A DNA stretch of 64,000 bases. Origin: Symbiodinium natans. Lineage: Eukaryota; Sar; Dinophyceae; Suessiales; Symbiodiniaceae. The stretch lies in assembly GCA_905221605.1 (NCBI GenBank), contig CAJNDS010002696.1, positions 249,786 through 313,785 of the forward strand, given 5' to 3'. Each line of letters opens with the position of its first letter. The first letter of the stretch is position 1. The translations under genes were made by a program, and so were the position numbers. Below the pieces are notes generated by a model that saw only the letters and a list, made by a program, of their open reading frames with translations, was not told the DNA's origin and did no database searches. Of the stretch, positions 18,950 through 28,305 are shown piece by piece.

Positions 18950-19199
18950 GGTGCGCCAGGACGCTCAAAGTTCGTGCAGGATTCGCGCTGCACTCATATG
19001 TTTTGACTACCTTTGTGGTTTGGAACTCTCAGAATCACTGCAACAAGGTTTCTGTGCTAATACTGCAGCAGCTTCAAGTGTTGGGGCTCTGCGTGTCCGG
19101 CACTTATGTTGTCGTTATTTGAACCTGAGTAAATTTCCGTGTCCGGCCCTCACGTTGTCGTGTTTTGAACCTGAGTACATTTCTGGGTCAACGTGTTAA
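18950..19199 (+). CDS. terminal exon candidate, Cys-rich
   Basis: CATGCATCTGCAG acceptor. Reads VRQDAQSSCRIRAALICF, SLQQGFCANTAAASSV and a tail built from a 46-bp tandem duplication (19093-19185), TAA. 82 codons. Confidence 0.5.
19093..19185. repeat. 46-bp tandem duplication
   Basis: GTGTCCGGC...AACCTGAGTA appears twice with few differences, inside the coding frame. Confidence 0.85.
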
Positions 19200-19682
19200 G
19201 CCAGTTATGTCTCGACGTCCACGCCGCTAGTTTTCCACGATGACATGTCTCTGCGTTGGAAGAAAAGAAGGGTCTGCGACGCCGTATATTCCACTATTGC
19301 AAACGTATAGTTTCAGAATCTATGTCTGTTGTTTTTTGTAGTACTTTACACGAATTACGACTGTCTTGCTGTTTTCTTTGTTTTCTCGCTCATATGAAAG
19401 TTTTCACGCTGCCATGAGATGACTGTGACTGCAAGTGTATTGCACAGTAAGAATCGCCATGACTTGTTCGTAATTGTTCAAGCTCAATCGGCTTGCGCCA
19501 AATCAAGAAGATCCTCCGCACGCTGACTCGCAATGACATCTATGCAAGTATATGCCGCGAATAGCCAGCTGGTACGCCTGTGAGTCGGTCTGTGGACAAA
19601 CAAACAGGTATGCATCTACTCGGCCTATAGGTAGACACGAGGGGAAGCTCGTGGGTTGCCTACCCGCTTCCTCACATGACAT

Positions 19683-20085
19683 TTGTCCACTGGCCAGGCG
19701 CGAAAGACATCCGCTGGCCCGGTCGTGAAGCCCGCCGGAACCTTATGGATGTACCTGACTCTGGCGCTACGTAAAACTCGCCACAACTCATTGCGGCACG
19801 GTTGCCCTCTCCACCTCAGTATCCACCTCCACGGAAGGACAGTCGTCCTTCGCAAATGTAGAAACAACTTGACAAAACACTGCCAGGAGACACCCCGCTT
19901 GACATGGCAACGGAGAGTCAGTCGCTCAGAAAAAACACACACACACACACAACACACGTCCATAGAAAATGAAAGCATCACTGAACCATGTCTCGCTAGG
20001 CTAGCAAAGCCCTCGACGGACAAGTCTTCGACGGCCGGTCGCTCAGACAAACGCAAAAAAGCAGGCAGAAGAAAAAAGAAAGTAA
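19683..20085 (+). CDS. possible coding region, basic
   Basis: Plus frame STGQARKTSAGPVVKPAG and LRKTRHNSLRHGCPLHLS has better bias than the overlapping 155-codon minus ORF. An (AC)n tract sits at about 19936. The coding frame seems to change near 20083. Confidence 0.35.
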
Positions 20086-20294
20086 GCAACACTGAACCAA
20101 GTCTCGCTGGATGGCCTCACGACGGCAGAGCGCAAGGCTTGGTTTCTGAAGTGCCTTCAATGGAGTAATGACACTGCTGCAATGCCATCCAAAAAAACAA
20201 CCTGACCACAGAAACTCTTGGGATGCTGGTTCAAAGACAAAGACAAAGAGGAGCTTCTCGAGAGGTACCTTTGTCTGCAGCATGAGAACAAGTA
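20086..20294 (+). CDS. coding segment with an in-frame TGA
   Basis: Reads ATLNQVSLDGLTTAERKA, WFLKCLQWSNDTAAMPSK, then TGA at 20200-20202, then in the same frame KLLGCWFKDKDKEELLER and YLCLQHENK, TAA. Clear protein character on both sides of the stop. Could be a decayed gene, two exons, or readthrough. Confidence 0.5.
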
Positions 20295-20516
20295 ACCCAA
20301 AAGCAGCGTGTCAATCCAGACAACGTGGCAGGAGCAGAAGCAGAAACAAAGAAAGGCAAAGGATGGCTCGCTCGAATGTATGTGTTGAGATTCTCTATGC
20401 AGTTCTTGTCAGGCTGAAAGCAAAGCATGCGCCACTGCGGAGGACGATGTGCGTCCGTTATATGTCTTAAGTTTAAGTAGCAGCCGTTTGCCCTTTGCCG
20501 TTGTGTGTGCTTGCAG

Positions 20517-20608
20517 CCTGTCCAGTCAAGTATTGCCTTCTCCGCCGTGACAGGAACAGACTCGAGCCCCCCCCGCCCCGCCCGGTTGTGAGACCGAGGG
20601 CCACATGA
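20517..20608 (+). CDS. terminal exon candidate, proline-rich
   Basis: TGTGTGCTTGCAG acceptor, then CPVKYCLLRRDRNRLEPP and PPRPVVRPRAT, TGA. Confidence 0.5.
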
Positions 20609-20956
20609 TCCACCTCCAGACGCCAGACCCGAAATGCAGTGTTTTTTCTGGTAGTAGTCTCAAAAGACAGCACGCGCGTTTTTTCCTGCAAGGTGCGTCA
20701 CTTTTGCTTTCCATGGCCGGGGATGACCCTTCTGCTGGCGTGCTTTACGACCGAAAATGTAGTAGGGGTCGGGGTGAGTTGTTTTTTTGGGACGAGCCTA
20801 AGGCCCTCGAGCTTTCTGCAAACCTACATCTTAAAAACCATACACTTACCCTTGAACGTGTGTGGTGTTTGAGTCTGGTGTGCGCGTTGCCCTAAACCCT
20901 AAACCCGAAACCCTAAACCCTAAACCGATTTCGACCTTTGACTGCTAGACCCGCCC

Positions 20957-21036
20957 AGGTGTGTTTCCTTGCGGCGAGAAGGTGGTGACGGTGGAAGTCC
21001 CGCTCAAGCCTGCCAAGTCGACGAAGGTGCACTCGA
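20957..21036 (+). CDS. exon candidate, strong codon bias
   Basis: Reads VFPCGEKVVTVEVPLKPA then KSTKVHS. Regular beta-like alternation. No family assigned. Confidence 0.55.
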
Positions 21037-21249
21037 GTGTTTTGGGCTTAGGGTGGCCTTCAGAGATGTTTGCGGTTTAGGGTAAAAGTTTTGTCTTTGT
21101 AGGGAGGTTTTTTCCAAATGCTCAGGGGTTCTAAAGAGCTGTAGGACTTGGGGTTCAGGGCAGCTTCAGGGCTCTTTGGGGTTTTTTTGCTGTTGTTCGG
21201 TCAAGATTCGTGGTGGGTTCCATTCCAGGGTGTTGGGGCTCACCGCTAG

Positions 21250-21760
21250 GTATTTTCGGAGTTGGGACCAGAGTTGGTTGGGCGCTTCAGCAATCCCAAA
21301 ATGCCCTATCATCTCTAGAAGCCCTGAACCCTTTTTATGAGCTGAAGACCTCTATAACCTTTCACTCTATAAACTGAAAGCCCTGTGAACCGCAAGAGCC
21401 TAGAAGCCCGGGTTCCCTGATCGCCTGATCACCAATACCCCCCCCCCCCCCCCCCCCCAAGGCACAACGCATCAGAGCTGCTAGGCTTTGAACTGTATCC
21501 CTAATCCCTCAAGCTTTGTAGGCCCCATACCCTAAACCCTATACCCCACAAGCCTCAAACCCTGAACAGCGTCATCCCTAAGGGCCCCAGAGTCTTTGAG
21601 CCCTAAGCCCTAAACCTTGCAAGCTTCGAAGAGCTCCAAGCACTAGAAGACCCCCCAAGCCACCCCCTGGGAGCCCCAAACCCTCTAAGGCCTAAGAACC
21701 CAAAACGCCGCAAGACTTAACAGCCCAAAACCTTAAAAGCGCTACGAGCCCTAGGAGCCC
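21250..21760. repeat. degenerate CCCTAAA/CCCTGAA sequence and C run
   Basis: Scattered heptamer remnants and a C homopolymer at about 21438-21458. No exon seen. Confidence 0.6.
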
Positions 21761-21876
21761 TAAACCCTAAACCCTAACCCCCCCAATGAGAAACCCCATA
21801 AGCCCTAAGACTAAGGTTTGGAACCATGGGCCCCTGGTATGGTCCCTTACCCTTGCTTAAAGGGCTTTAAAGGGAT

Positions 21877-21955
21877 TTGACGTATGGGCCCTTATATATA
21901 CCCTAAACCCTAAACCCTAAACCCTAAACCCTAAATGAAGGGCCCATACTTCGGA
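21877..21955. mobile_element. hairpin fragment with telomere-like insert
   Basis: GACGTATGGGCCCTTA and TGAAGGGCCCATACTTC are inverted and enclose five CCCTAAA units. Confidence 0.6.
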
Positions 21956-22004
21956 TGCCCTACGAGCCCCAACCGCCCTGCATCGCCGGTCGTCTGGCGC
22001 ACAG

Positions 22005-22061
22005 GTCGCGGAGCGCGTTGCTGCGATCATGTACCAGCCACCCGGGCTTGAAGAATCCTAG
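22005..22061 (+). CDS. terminal exon candidate
   Basis: TCTGGCGCACAG acceptor, then VAERVAAIMYQPPGLEES and TAG. Confidence 0.5.
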   Translation, partial: VAERVAAIMYQPPGLEES

Positions 22062-22214
22062 GTAGGATAAGGGGGACCCTTAAAAGGGCACCCTTCTGAA
22101 CCCTCTTCTGGCTCTCTTAAAAAAGGGACCTGATTGAGAGGGTCTATAGCCCCAAGGGTCCCCCTAACCCTATCTCCTAAAGAAGCGGTCCAGGGCTTAG
22201 GGTTTGAGTCAGAG

Positions 22215-22330
22215 GGCCTTTTAGGGTTTTAGGGTTTCAGGGTTTTAGGGTTTTAGGGTTTTAGGGTTTTAGGGTTTTAGGGTTTTAGGGTTGTAGGGTT
22301 GTAGGGTTTTAGGGTTTTAGGGTTTTATAG
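22215..22330. repeat. TTTTAGGG 8-mer array
   Basis: Uniform octamers, then TTTATAGG units to 22360. Confidence 0.9.
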
Positions 22331-22410
22331 GTTTATAGGTTTATAGGTTTATAGGTTTGATAGGGTTTAGGGTTTCGGGTTTTAGGACTTTAGGGCTTTA
22401 GGGTTTTGGG

Positions 22411-22506
22411 GCATCTCGCTGCGCAGCGGCCGTGAGTTCCATGCGAAAACAGACAGCAGAGAAAGGTGGTTTTCAAGATGTTGATCCTCACTATCTGCCA
22501 AGATGA
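22411..22506 (+). CDS. terminal exon candidate
   Basis: Reads RCAAAVSSMRKQTAEKGG then FQDVDPHYLPR, TGA. Confidence 0.55.
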   Translation, partial: ASRCAAAVSSMRKQTAEKGGFQDVDPHYLPR

Positions 22507-22527
22507 ACCAATCTCTCAGCTGGGATC

Positions 22528-22650
22528 GAAACCCTAAACCCTAAACCCTAAACCCTAAACCCTAAACCCTAAACCCTAAACCCTAAACCCTAAACCCTAA
22601 ACCCTAAACCCTAAACCCTAAACCCTAAACCCTAAACCCTAAACCCTAAC
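22528..22650. repeat. CCCTAAA array
   Basis: About seventeen uniform heptamers. Confidence 0.95.
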
Positions 22651-22699
22651 GCGCCAATTGCTAACCTTCATAGTTGCTGGTCATCTTTTTGGTGGGTAG

Positions 22700-22747
22700 A
22701 GCTCCCTATGCTGGTCCATGTGTCCGTCTGGTGTACTGGGACCCAGA
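22700..22747 (+). CDS. exon ending at hairpin E donor
   Basis: After GGTGGGTAG reads SSLCWSMCPSGVLGPR, ending phase 0 at GTAAGC. That donor lies inside the left end of a family E element. Joins to 22819-22944. Confidence 0.5.
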
Positions 22748-22818
22748 GTAAGCCCCTATTCCCTTTTTCTAAAGCAAAAAAGAGCACCTTTTCATTCCTG
22801 GGCTACTCTTGGCTCTAG
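22738..22818. mobile_element. family E element that appears to be a complete intron
   Basis: Left end GGGACCCAGAGTAAGCCC and right end GGGCTACTCTTGGCTCTAG. GT at 22748 and AG at 22818 give a 71-nt phase-0 intron. Confidence 0.65.
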
Positions 22819-22944
22819 TATATACTTGGCCCCAAAAACCAAGATGTAGGACTCTTTAAGATTTTAGGGCTGGTAACCTGGGACCCTGGATCCTTTTCTT
22901 TTGTAGTCCAGAAGGGGTCGATTTTTTTAGATCTGCTGGGAAAC
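22819..22944 (+). CDS. exon starting at hairpin E acceptor
   Basis: Reads YILGPKNQDVGLFKILGL, VTWDPGSFSFVVQKGS and IFLDLLGN. 42 codons, continuing the phase of 22700-22747. Protein not recognised. Confidence 0.6.
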
Positions 22945-22992
22945 CCTAAGCCCGAAACCCTAAACCCTAAACCCTAAAACTCCAAAACCCTG

Positions 22993-23075
22993 GCCGAGGA
23001 AAGTGATGGCCGGGGAATCTGTGGTCTCTTGCTGGCAACTTGCGTGTGTGCGCGCACGGGGTTTGATAGTCAGAA
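22993..23075 (+). CDS. exon candidate
   Basis: Reads AEESDGRGICGLLLATCV then CARTGFDSQ. Confidence 0.5.
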
Positions 23076-23227
23076 CCCTACACCCTAAACCCTAAACCCT
23101 AAACCCTAAACCCTAAACTCAGGGCCTAGGCCGCCCCCCTACAGAGGGGGGGCGGCGCTTAAGCCCTTCGACCTCTATGGCGAAAGTCGACCCAGGTCCC
23201 TTAATAAAGTAAATACCCTAAACCCCA

Positions 23228-23262
23228 AGGTCTTGACCCTGGATGGCGCTGGCATTTCGGGG
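23228..23262 (+). CDS. exon fragment with patatin-like glycine motif
   Basis: Reads KVLTLDGAGISGGG, which resembles the DGGGxRG oxyanion-hole loop that opens patatin-like phospholipase domains (here DGAGISG, lacking the usual Arg). Very short; resemblance only. Confidence 0.3.
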
Positions 23263-23389
23263 GGGGGTACCCCAAGGCCCCCAGGCCAGGAGGACCCGGA
23301 GCCCCCACCGCAGCGTGTCCAGGGACCAGGGGGCCTCAGGCCAGGCCAGGCAGAGCGGGTGCTCAAAAAGCTGATTTTGGTTTCCCTAA

Positions 23390-23770
23390 CCGGCCCTGAC
23401 CCCCCCTGCCGCCCCCTGACCCCCCCTGGCCCCCCCTGGCCCCCCCCTGGGCCCCCCTGACCCCCCCTGGCCTTGGCCGCCCCCGGCCCCCTCTGGCCGC
23501 CCCTGGCCCCCCCTGGGCCTGCCTGGCCCCCCTGGCCTTCCTGGCCCCCCCTCCTGGCCCACCTGGCCCCCCCTGGCCCCCCTGACCCCCCCCCCTCCCC
23601 CCTCGCCCCCCCTGGGGGGGCGCTGCCCCCTGGCCCCCCCCTTGGGCCCCCCGTCTGACCTTTCTTGGCCCCCTTGACCCTTGGCCCTTTCGGCGCTTCG
23701 CGCTGGCCCCCGTCTGCCCCCCTGTCTGCCCCCGGCTCTCGTTGGCCCTTCTGCCCACCTCTTGTGGCCC
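23390..23770. repeat. CCCCCCTGGCC minisatellite
   Basis: Imperfect 11-13 bp C-rich units. They give Pro-Gly-rich ORFs on the plus strand and Gly-Gln-rich ORFs on the minus strand, which are artefacts of composition. Confidence 0.85.
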
Positions 23771-23878
23771 CCGCTAACCCTGTCAGGTCGACCTGGCTAC
23801 AAACCTTATTCTTGTGGAATGTTTTTTTTGAAAGTAAGCGATTGTCATGAGTTTAGGCCTAAACCCTAAAAGGAATAG

Positions 23879-24019
23879 GTTTGGGTGGTTTTGCCGCCTC
23901 GGACGGCGTGGGGTGGGAGAAAAGTTTTTGATGGCCCTCCAATATCGGGCCAGGAGCTGCTCTGCGCATTTGCCGAGGCATTCGAGCCGCTGCTGCATCC
24001 TAACCTTCACAGCATCTAG
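23879..24019 (+). CDS. terminal exon candidate, 46 codons
   Basis: After GGAATAG reads VWVVLPPRTAWGGRKVFD, GPPISGQELLCAFAEAFE and PLLHPNLHSI, TAG. Strong codon bias and protein-like. Confidence 0.6.
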   Translation, partial: VWVVLPPRTAWGGRKVFDGPPISGQELLCAFAEAFEPLLHPNLHSI

Positions 24020-24033
24020 GCCCTATCACAGCA

Positions 24034-24148
24034 AACCCTAAACCCTAAACCCTAAACCCTAAACCCTAAACCCTAAACCCTAAACCCTAAACCCTAAACC
24101 CTAAACCCTAAACCCTAAACCCTAAACCCTAAACCCTAAACCCTAAAC
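24034..24148. repeat. CCCTAAA array
   Basis: About sixteen uniform heptamers. Confidence 0.95.
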
Positions 24149-24298
24149 CCCACCCACCACCCCACTACCCCACTACCCTAAAGAAGTCGGTTTGGGGAGC
24201 ATGAAACGGGTTGTGGCCTAAGGTTTGGAGAGCTTTGAGGCTTCGAGGGCCTGACGGCTCTGGACTTTGAAATTGTTTTGGGTTGCTGCAGGTGAGAC

Positions 24299-24545
24299 TT
24301 TAGGGTTTAGGGTTTAGGGGGTTTAGGGGTTTAGGGGTTTAGGGGTTTAGGGGTTTAGGGGTTTAGGGGTTTAGGGGTTTAGGGGTTTAGGGGTTTAGGT
24401 GTTTAGGGGTTTAGGGGTTTAGGGGTTTAGGGGTTTAGGGGTTTAGGGGTTTAGGGGTTTAGGGGTTTAGGGGTTTAGGGGTTTAGGGGTTAGGGGTTTA
24501 GGTGTTAGGGGTTTGAGTTTAGGGGTTTAGGGCTTAGGGGTTTTG
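24299..24545. repeat. TTTAGGGG 8-mer array
   Basis: About 24 octamers with one extra G, flanked by normal heptamers. Confidence 0.95.
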
Positions 24546-24644
24546 GGTTTAGGGTGGAGGTCTTCGGGTGCTTGAAAAAGGTGCCAGCGCTGACATCCGC
24601 ATCCTGCTACGCAGCCCAGGATCCTAGACGGAGGGGTCATGGGT

Positions 24645-24735
24645 TTAGGGTTTAGGGTATAGGGTTTAGGGTTTGGGGTTTAGGGTTTAGGGTTTAGGGT
24701 TGAGGGTTGAGGGTTTAGGGTTTAGGGTTTAGGCT
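24645..24735. repeat. TTTAGGG degenerate array
   Basis: Heptamers mixed with TTGAGGG and TTTGGGG. Confidence 0.85.
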
Positions 24736-24876
24736 TGTAGCCGCAATCCATCGCCGAAGGCCTAAAGCCCTTGTAGAACTTCAAGTTGCCGCAATAGCCT
24801 CAACAACCCAGGACACGAATCCCCTAAACCCTCAAGATGTTCAAAACCCTCAGCCTCCGAAAGCCTTCCACTGCAG

Positions 24877-24978
24877 GCCGAGGCCGAGGCTTTTCGCGAC
24901 AAGCTGCTCATGGGCTACACGCATGGCAAGGCGTCGGGATTGGGGTTTGAGGCGACAGAAGGGGTCGAGGTTCCTTAA
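24877..24978 (+). CDS. terminal exon candidate with DKLLMGY motif
   Basis: TTCCACTGCAG acceptor, then AEAEAFRDKLLMGYTHGK and ASGLGFEATEGVEVP, TAA. Segment AFRDKLLMGY is similar to AFMDELLMGW at 32367. Possibly related exons. Confidence 0.6.
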   Translation, partial: AEAEAFRDKLLMGYTHGKASGLGFEATEGVEVP

Positions 24979-25014
24979 ACATAACGCGCTTAAAGCCCAA
25001 ACCCTGAAACCCTG

Positions 25015-25146
25015 AACCTCGATGATTGGGGCAGTTCTCAACTGCACTCCAGCTGTACGTACCACAACGTGCTTGCATGCATGTATTGGTTGAGTCCTTG
25101 TTGTAGTATGACGCCCGTGTGTGTGGGGGGTCCGTACTATATATAG
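25015..25146 (+). CDS. exon candidate, 43 codons
   Basis: Reads NLDDWGSSQLHSSCTYHN, VLACMYWLSPCCSMTP and ends in TAG. Minus-strand ORFs of 89 and 110 codons overlap. Confidence 0.45.
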   Translation, partial: NLDDWGSSQLHSSCTYHNVLACMYWLSPCCSMTPVCVGGPYYI

Positions 25147-25231
25147 GACCCAAAAGGGAACCCATCTTAAAGACCAACCCATGTGTAGGGTAGCCCTTCA
25201 GGGGACCTTTTTTTCGCCCAGAGAAGAGAAC

Positions 25232-25290
25232 TTTAGGGTTTAGGGTTTAGGGTTTAGGGTTTAGGGTTTAGGGTTTAGGGTTTAGGGTGC
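25232..25290. repeat. TTTAGGG array
   Basis: Eight heptamers. Confidence 0.9.
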
Positions 25291-25329
25291 GGCTTAGGTG
25301 TATTTTGTTCTGGCTTCTGGCCTTCTTAG

Positions 25330-25397
25330 GGGCTCATGTTGGTAGCGCAGCAGCAACCTTTGCAAGGGTCCCTCATGAAGTAACCAATCCCAAAAAC
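25330..25397 (+). CDS. exon candidate
   Basis: TGGCCTTCTTAG acceptor, then GAHVGSAAATFARVPHEV and TNPKN, ending at GTTTAG. Confidence 0.55.
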
Positions 25398-25649
25398 GGT
25401 TTAGGGTTTAGGGTTTAGGGTTATTCTAATAAACCCTAAACCCTTATTCTAATGTATTATATGGTTACTGGGCTGCCATGTAGAGGGCTTTGCAGGGCTT
25501 CTTGCTTTCTGTGCTTATAGGGCTTATGTTGACTTACACCCACAGCATAAGAGAACAGGGGCAGCCCAGAAACCCCAGGGTTTAGGGTTTAGGGTGTAGG
25601 GAAATCCCAAAGACCTCAACCCTAAACCCAAACCCTAAACCCCAAACCC

Positions 25650-25740
25650 CTCAAGCTCCATGTAGATCTGGAGGATGTGGATGACAAAAGTGAGTCATGG
25701 AAGCACTGCAAGGCAGGACACTTGTGTTTTGGGACGGCAG
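25650..25740 (+). CDS. exon candidate
   Basis: Reads LKLHVDLEDVDDKSESWK then HCKAGHLCFGTA. A GTGAGT at about 25690 is an alternative donor. Confidence 0.5.
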
Positions 25741-25915
25741 GTTTTGTTTGGGGTTTGGGGGGGTTTGGGGTTTAGGGTTTGGGGGGGTTGGGGGGTTTAG
25801 GGTTTCGGGTTTATTAGGGTTTGGGGTTTGAGGTGGCTGCGGTTTAGGGTTTGGGGTTTAGGGTTGTGGGTTTCAGGGTTTGGGGGGTAGGGTTTGGGGC
25901 TTGAGGGTTTGAGTT
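25741..25915. repeat. TTTGGGG/TTTAGGG degenerate array
   Basis: G-rich variant units. Source of several spurious minus ORFs. Confidence 0.85.
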
Positions 25916-26128
25916 TTTTTTTGTTCAGACGAACCCTGAGAGAGAGAAAACAAGCACCTCCAAAATGAAACCGCATTTGCTTGCCCCCCCCCCCCCCCTT
26001 CAATGTAGAAGCAGGGGCAACCCCAAACCCGAATCCCTAAGCCCTGGAGCCCTGGATAGGGCAGGTTGGGATGTTCCACCCTTCGACGATAACAGTCCAT
26101 AATAAGGAATATACTAGGGGGTTTTACA

Positions 26129-26262
26129 GACCCTAAACCCTAAACCCTAAACCCTAAACCCTAAACCCTAAACCCTAAACCCTAAACCCTAAACCCTAAA
26201 CCCTAAACCCTAAACCCTAAACCCTAAACCCTAAACCCTAAACCCTAAACCCTAACAACCCT
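26129..26262. repeat. CCCTAAA array
   Basis: About eighteen uniform heptamers. Confidence 0.95.
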
Positions 26263-26432
26263 AAACCCTAAGCATCCCAAAGGCGGAGGGTTTTGGAGTT
26301 GCAAGTTGTAGGAGACCAGCCTTAAGTCCGAAACCCTAAGCCTCTGGCTGCTGAGGAAAGGGTTTCAGGGTTTTAGGGTTTAGGGTTTAGGGTTTAGGGT
26401 TTAGGGTTTAGGGTTGGGCGCACCCTGGGCAG

Positions 26433-26507
26433 GTCCAGCTGTCCCACCCTTCGCCACTGGTGTCCTACCAGATCCAAACGAAGGAGCTTATGATGTGTAG
26501 GGGTTAG
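26433..26507 (+). CDS. terminal exon candidate
   Basis: CCTGGGCAG acceptor, then VQLSHPSPLVSYQIQTKE and LMMCRG, TAG. TTTAGGG arrays on both sides. Confidence 0.5.
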   Translation, partial: VQLSHPSPLVSYQIQTKELMMCRG

Positions 26508-26509
26508 TG

Positions 26510-26612
26510 TTTAGGGTTTAGGGTTTAGGGTTTAGGGTTTAGGGTTTAGGGTTTAGGGTTTTAGGCTTTAGGCTTTCGGGTTTGGGGCTTAGGGTTTAGG
26601 GTTTAGGGTTTA
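26510..26612. repeat. TTTAGGG array
   Basis: Heptamers with a few variant units. Its last TTTAG precedes the next exon. Confidence 0.9.
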
Positions 26613-26695
26613 GGGCAGCCGCTTCCAGTGTTTTATTTCCCAGAAGAGCCTCCCCCAAAATCTACGGCTGTGTATCTATCTACAGACCTCCCTGA
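26613..26695 (+). CDS. terminal exon candidate
   Basis: After TTTAG reads AASSVLFPRRASPKIYGC then VSIYRPP, TGA. Confidence 0.5.
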
Positions 26696-26710
26696 GATGA
26701 CCTACACAGA

Positions 26711-26825
26711 CATGGTGGTTTACGATATTTGGGCGTACCTTATTGGGGTCCTTGTTCTGAGTGGATCCCACAAACTATTTGGGGGTCTGTAGTAGGGGTT
26801 CCTTATGATCGTAAACCCCCACATA
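26711..26825. mobile_element. single hairpin element
   Basis: ACATGGTGGTTTACGAT and ATCGTAAACCCCCACAT are inverted ends around TGGGGTCCTTGTT. Confidence 0.55.
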
Positions 26826-27067
26826 GGGCTGCGGATTCTTAAGCGCGATTGGGGAGTGTAGGGGCTTGGGCTTTAAAAGCTTTCGGCTTTTTGTTCTCGG
26901 GACAGCTTCAGGCACTTTTTCCATGTACACTCAACCCCCAAACCCGAAACCCTAAGCCCTCAAAAATTCTATGAACCCTAAACCCATAACCCTTATAGAC
27001 GTCTAGACGTCTTTTGAACTGTCGTTTATGGGGGCTATCCTACATGTGTATGTTATGTAATATTCAG

Positions 27068-27330
27068 GGACTGTACGGTGATAGTCTAGGCAAGTGTCCA
27101 AAACGCCTGTATGAGGGGGGCGGCCAGATCTTCAAAGCCAAGCTTGACAGTTTGACGTTCCTGCTCCGTTTCTTCTTGTTGTTTTTGTTGTGTGGTGGGG
27201 TTTCTACTTTCTTGTGGCACAGGTCTTTACTTTTCTTGACCTGTTTCGGTGCAACAACATCTTGCCGAGCAGCTGTAGCTTGCCATGCTGCTTCAGCGAT
27301 CCGCACGTACATATACAAGTGGCTGTGCAG
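27068..27330 (+). CDS. long exon candidate, membrane-type
   Basis: TAATATTCAG acceptor, then GLYGDSLGKCPKRLYEGG, FKAKLDSLTFLLRFFLLF, FLWHRSLLFLTCFGATTS and AIRTYIYKWLC, ending at a GTTTAC donor. About 88 codons with two hydrophobic stretches and clear codon bias. Confidence 0.6.
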
Positions 27331-27339
27331 GTTTACCCA

Positions 27340-27427
27340 CGGCGGGGGGGGCGGGGGGGTGGGGGGGGCGGGGGGGCGGGGACGGGGGGGGGGGTTCGGG
27401 GGGGAGGGTGGGGGGGGGGGGGGGGGC
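27340..27427. repeat. G-rich low-complexity tract
   Basis: Long G runs with a few C, T and A, just after the exon donor. Gives glycine-run artefact ORFs and could form G-quadruplexes. Confidence 0.85.
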
Positions 27428-27477
27428 TTTTTGTGAAGCTGTGTGTTTTTGCATTCGGGCTTATTTGGAGCTTACAG

Positions 27478-27552
27478 CATAGGTATATAGAGACTGGAAG
27501 GGGGCAGTGCTACCCTCAACCTTTAATGCTGATCGGTACCCTAAAGCCCTAA
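27478..27552 (+). CDS. terminal exon candidate
   Basis: GGAGCTTACAG acceptor, then HRYIETGRGQCYPQPLML and IGTLKP, TAA. Confidence 0.45.
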   Translation, partial: HRYIETGRGQCYPQPLMLIGTLKP

Positions 27553-27584
27553 AGCCCTAAAGCCCGAAACCCTGAACCCTGAAC

Positions 27585-27708
27585 CCTAAACCCTAAACCC
27601 TAAACCCCAAAACCCTAAACCCCAAACCCCAAACCCTAAACCCTAAACCCTAAACCCTAAACCCTAAACCCTAAACCCTAAACCCTAAACCCTAAACCCT
27701 AAACCCTG
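27585..27708. repeat. CCCTAAA array
   Basis: Variant units, then fourteen uniform heptamers. Confidence 0.9.
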
Positions 27709-27735
27709 AATGAAGCCCTAAAGCCAAGAACAAGC

Positions 27736-27771
27736 ATGAAGCCAGGAGCCCGCCAGACTCCTGTCATTGGG
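27736..27771 (+). CDS. exon 1 of multi-exon model
   Basis: ATG, then MKPGARQTPVIG, ending in phase 0 at GTAGGT. May be the first exon or start further upstream. Confidence 0.5.
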
Positions 27772-27870
27772 GTAGGTTTGAACCCTAAACCTTAAACCAT
27801 AAACCCTAAACCCTAAACCCTAAACCCATATAAGCCTTATAAAGCCCAAGATATGTACCTTTTTTTACAG

Positions 27871-27891
27871 GGCCCCCAGACCTACGCCAAG
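27871..27891 (+). CDS. 21-nt micro-exon of multi-exon model
   Basis: ACCTTTTTTTACAG acceptor, seven codons GPQTYAK, then a GTGAGG donor. The 99-nt upstream intron contains four CCCTAAA units. Canonical borders on both sides and phase 0 throughout. Confidence 0.55.
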
Positions 27892-28006
27892 GTGAGGGGA
27901 CTGCAATGGAGGGACCCCCACAGATATTGGGCTACTTAGGCACAGAGGTACTATGTCAGGTGTGAATGAACTGACAGTATAGGTACCTAATGTATCTATA
28001 TGTATA

Positions 28007-28038
<32 letters not shown>

Positions 28039-28044
28039 ATATGT

Positions 28045-28198
28045 TGATGTAGAAAACACTGACATCGAGACACAGGGTGAAGAAGGCGCAGAGTACTGTG
28101 CTTCCCTCTCGCGCCTACAGGGCAAAGTGTCGCAAGCTCCTTTAACCCCCAAAATCTCCAATGCCCGTCAGGCTGTAGGGCTTATTCAGCCCAAGCCC
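28045..28198 (+). CDS. exon of multi-exon model
   Basis: After a TA/TG microsatellite, the frame reads VDVENTDIETQGEEGAEY, CASLSRLQGKVSQAPLTP and ISNARQAVGLIQPK. Acidic first half. Confidence 0.5.
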
Positions 28199-28216
28199 TA
28201 CCCCACATCCCCGCCC

Positions 28217-28285
28217 CAGACCCTAAACCCTAAACCCTAAACCGCCTAAACCCTAAACCCTAAACCCTAAACCCTAAACCCTACC
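28217..28285. repeat. CCCTAAA array inside the model's intron
   Basis: Nine heptamers between two exons of the same model. Confidence 0.9.
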
Positions 28286-28305
28286 CAGGCCCAAAATCAC
28301 TGCAG

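Noticed and set aside
19625-20092. 155-codon minus ORF
   Set aside because: The plus strand has better third-position bias and a clear exon at 20086. The minus ORF contains a (TG)n-derived Cys-Val run.
23363-23758. Collagen-like Gly-Gln or Pro-Gly protein
   Set aside because: Both strands give such ORFs from a CCCCCCTGG minisatellite. No codon bias beyond composition.
27064-27318. 84-codon minus ORF rich in Lys
   Set aside because: The opposite plus frame has consistent codon bias, an acceptor and a donor, so this is its shadow.
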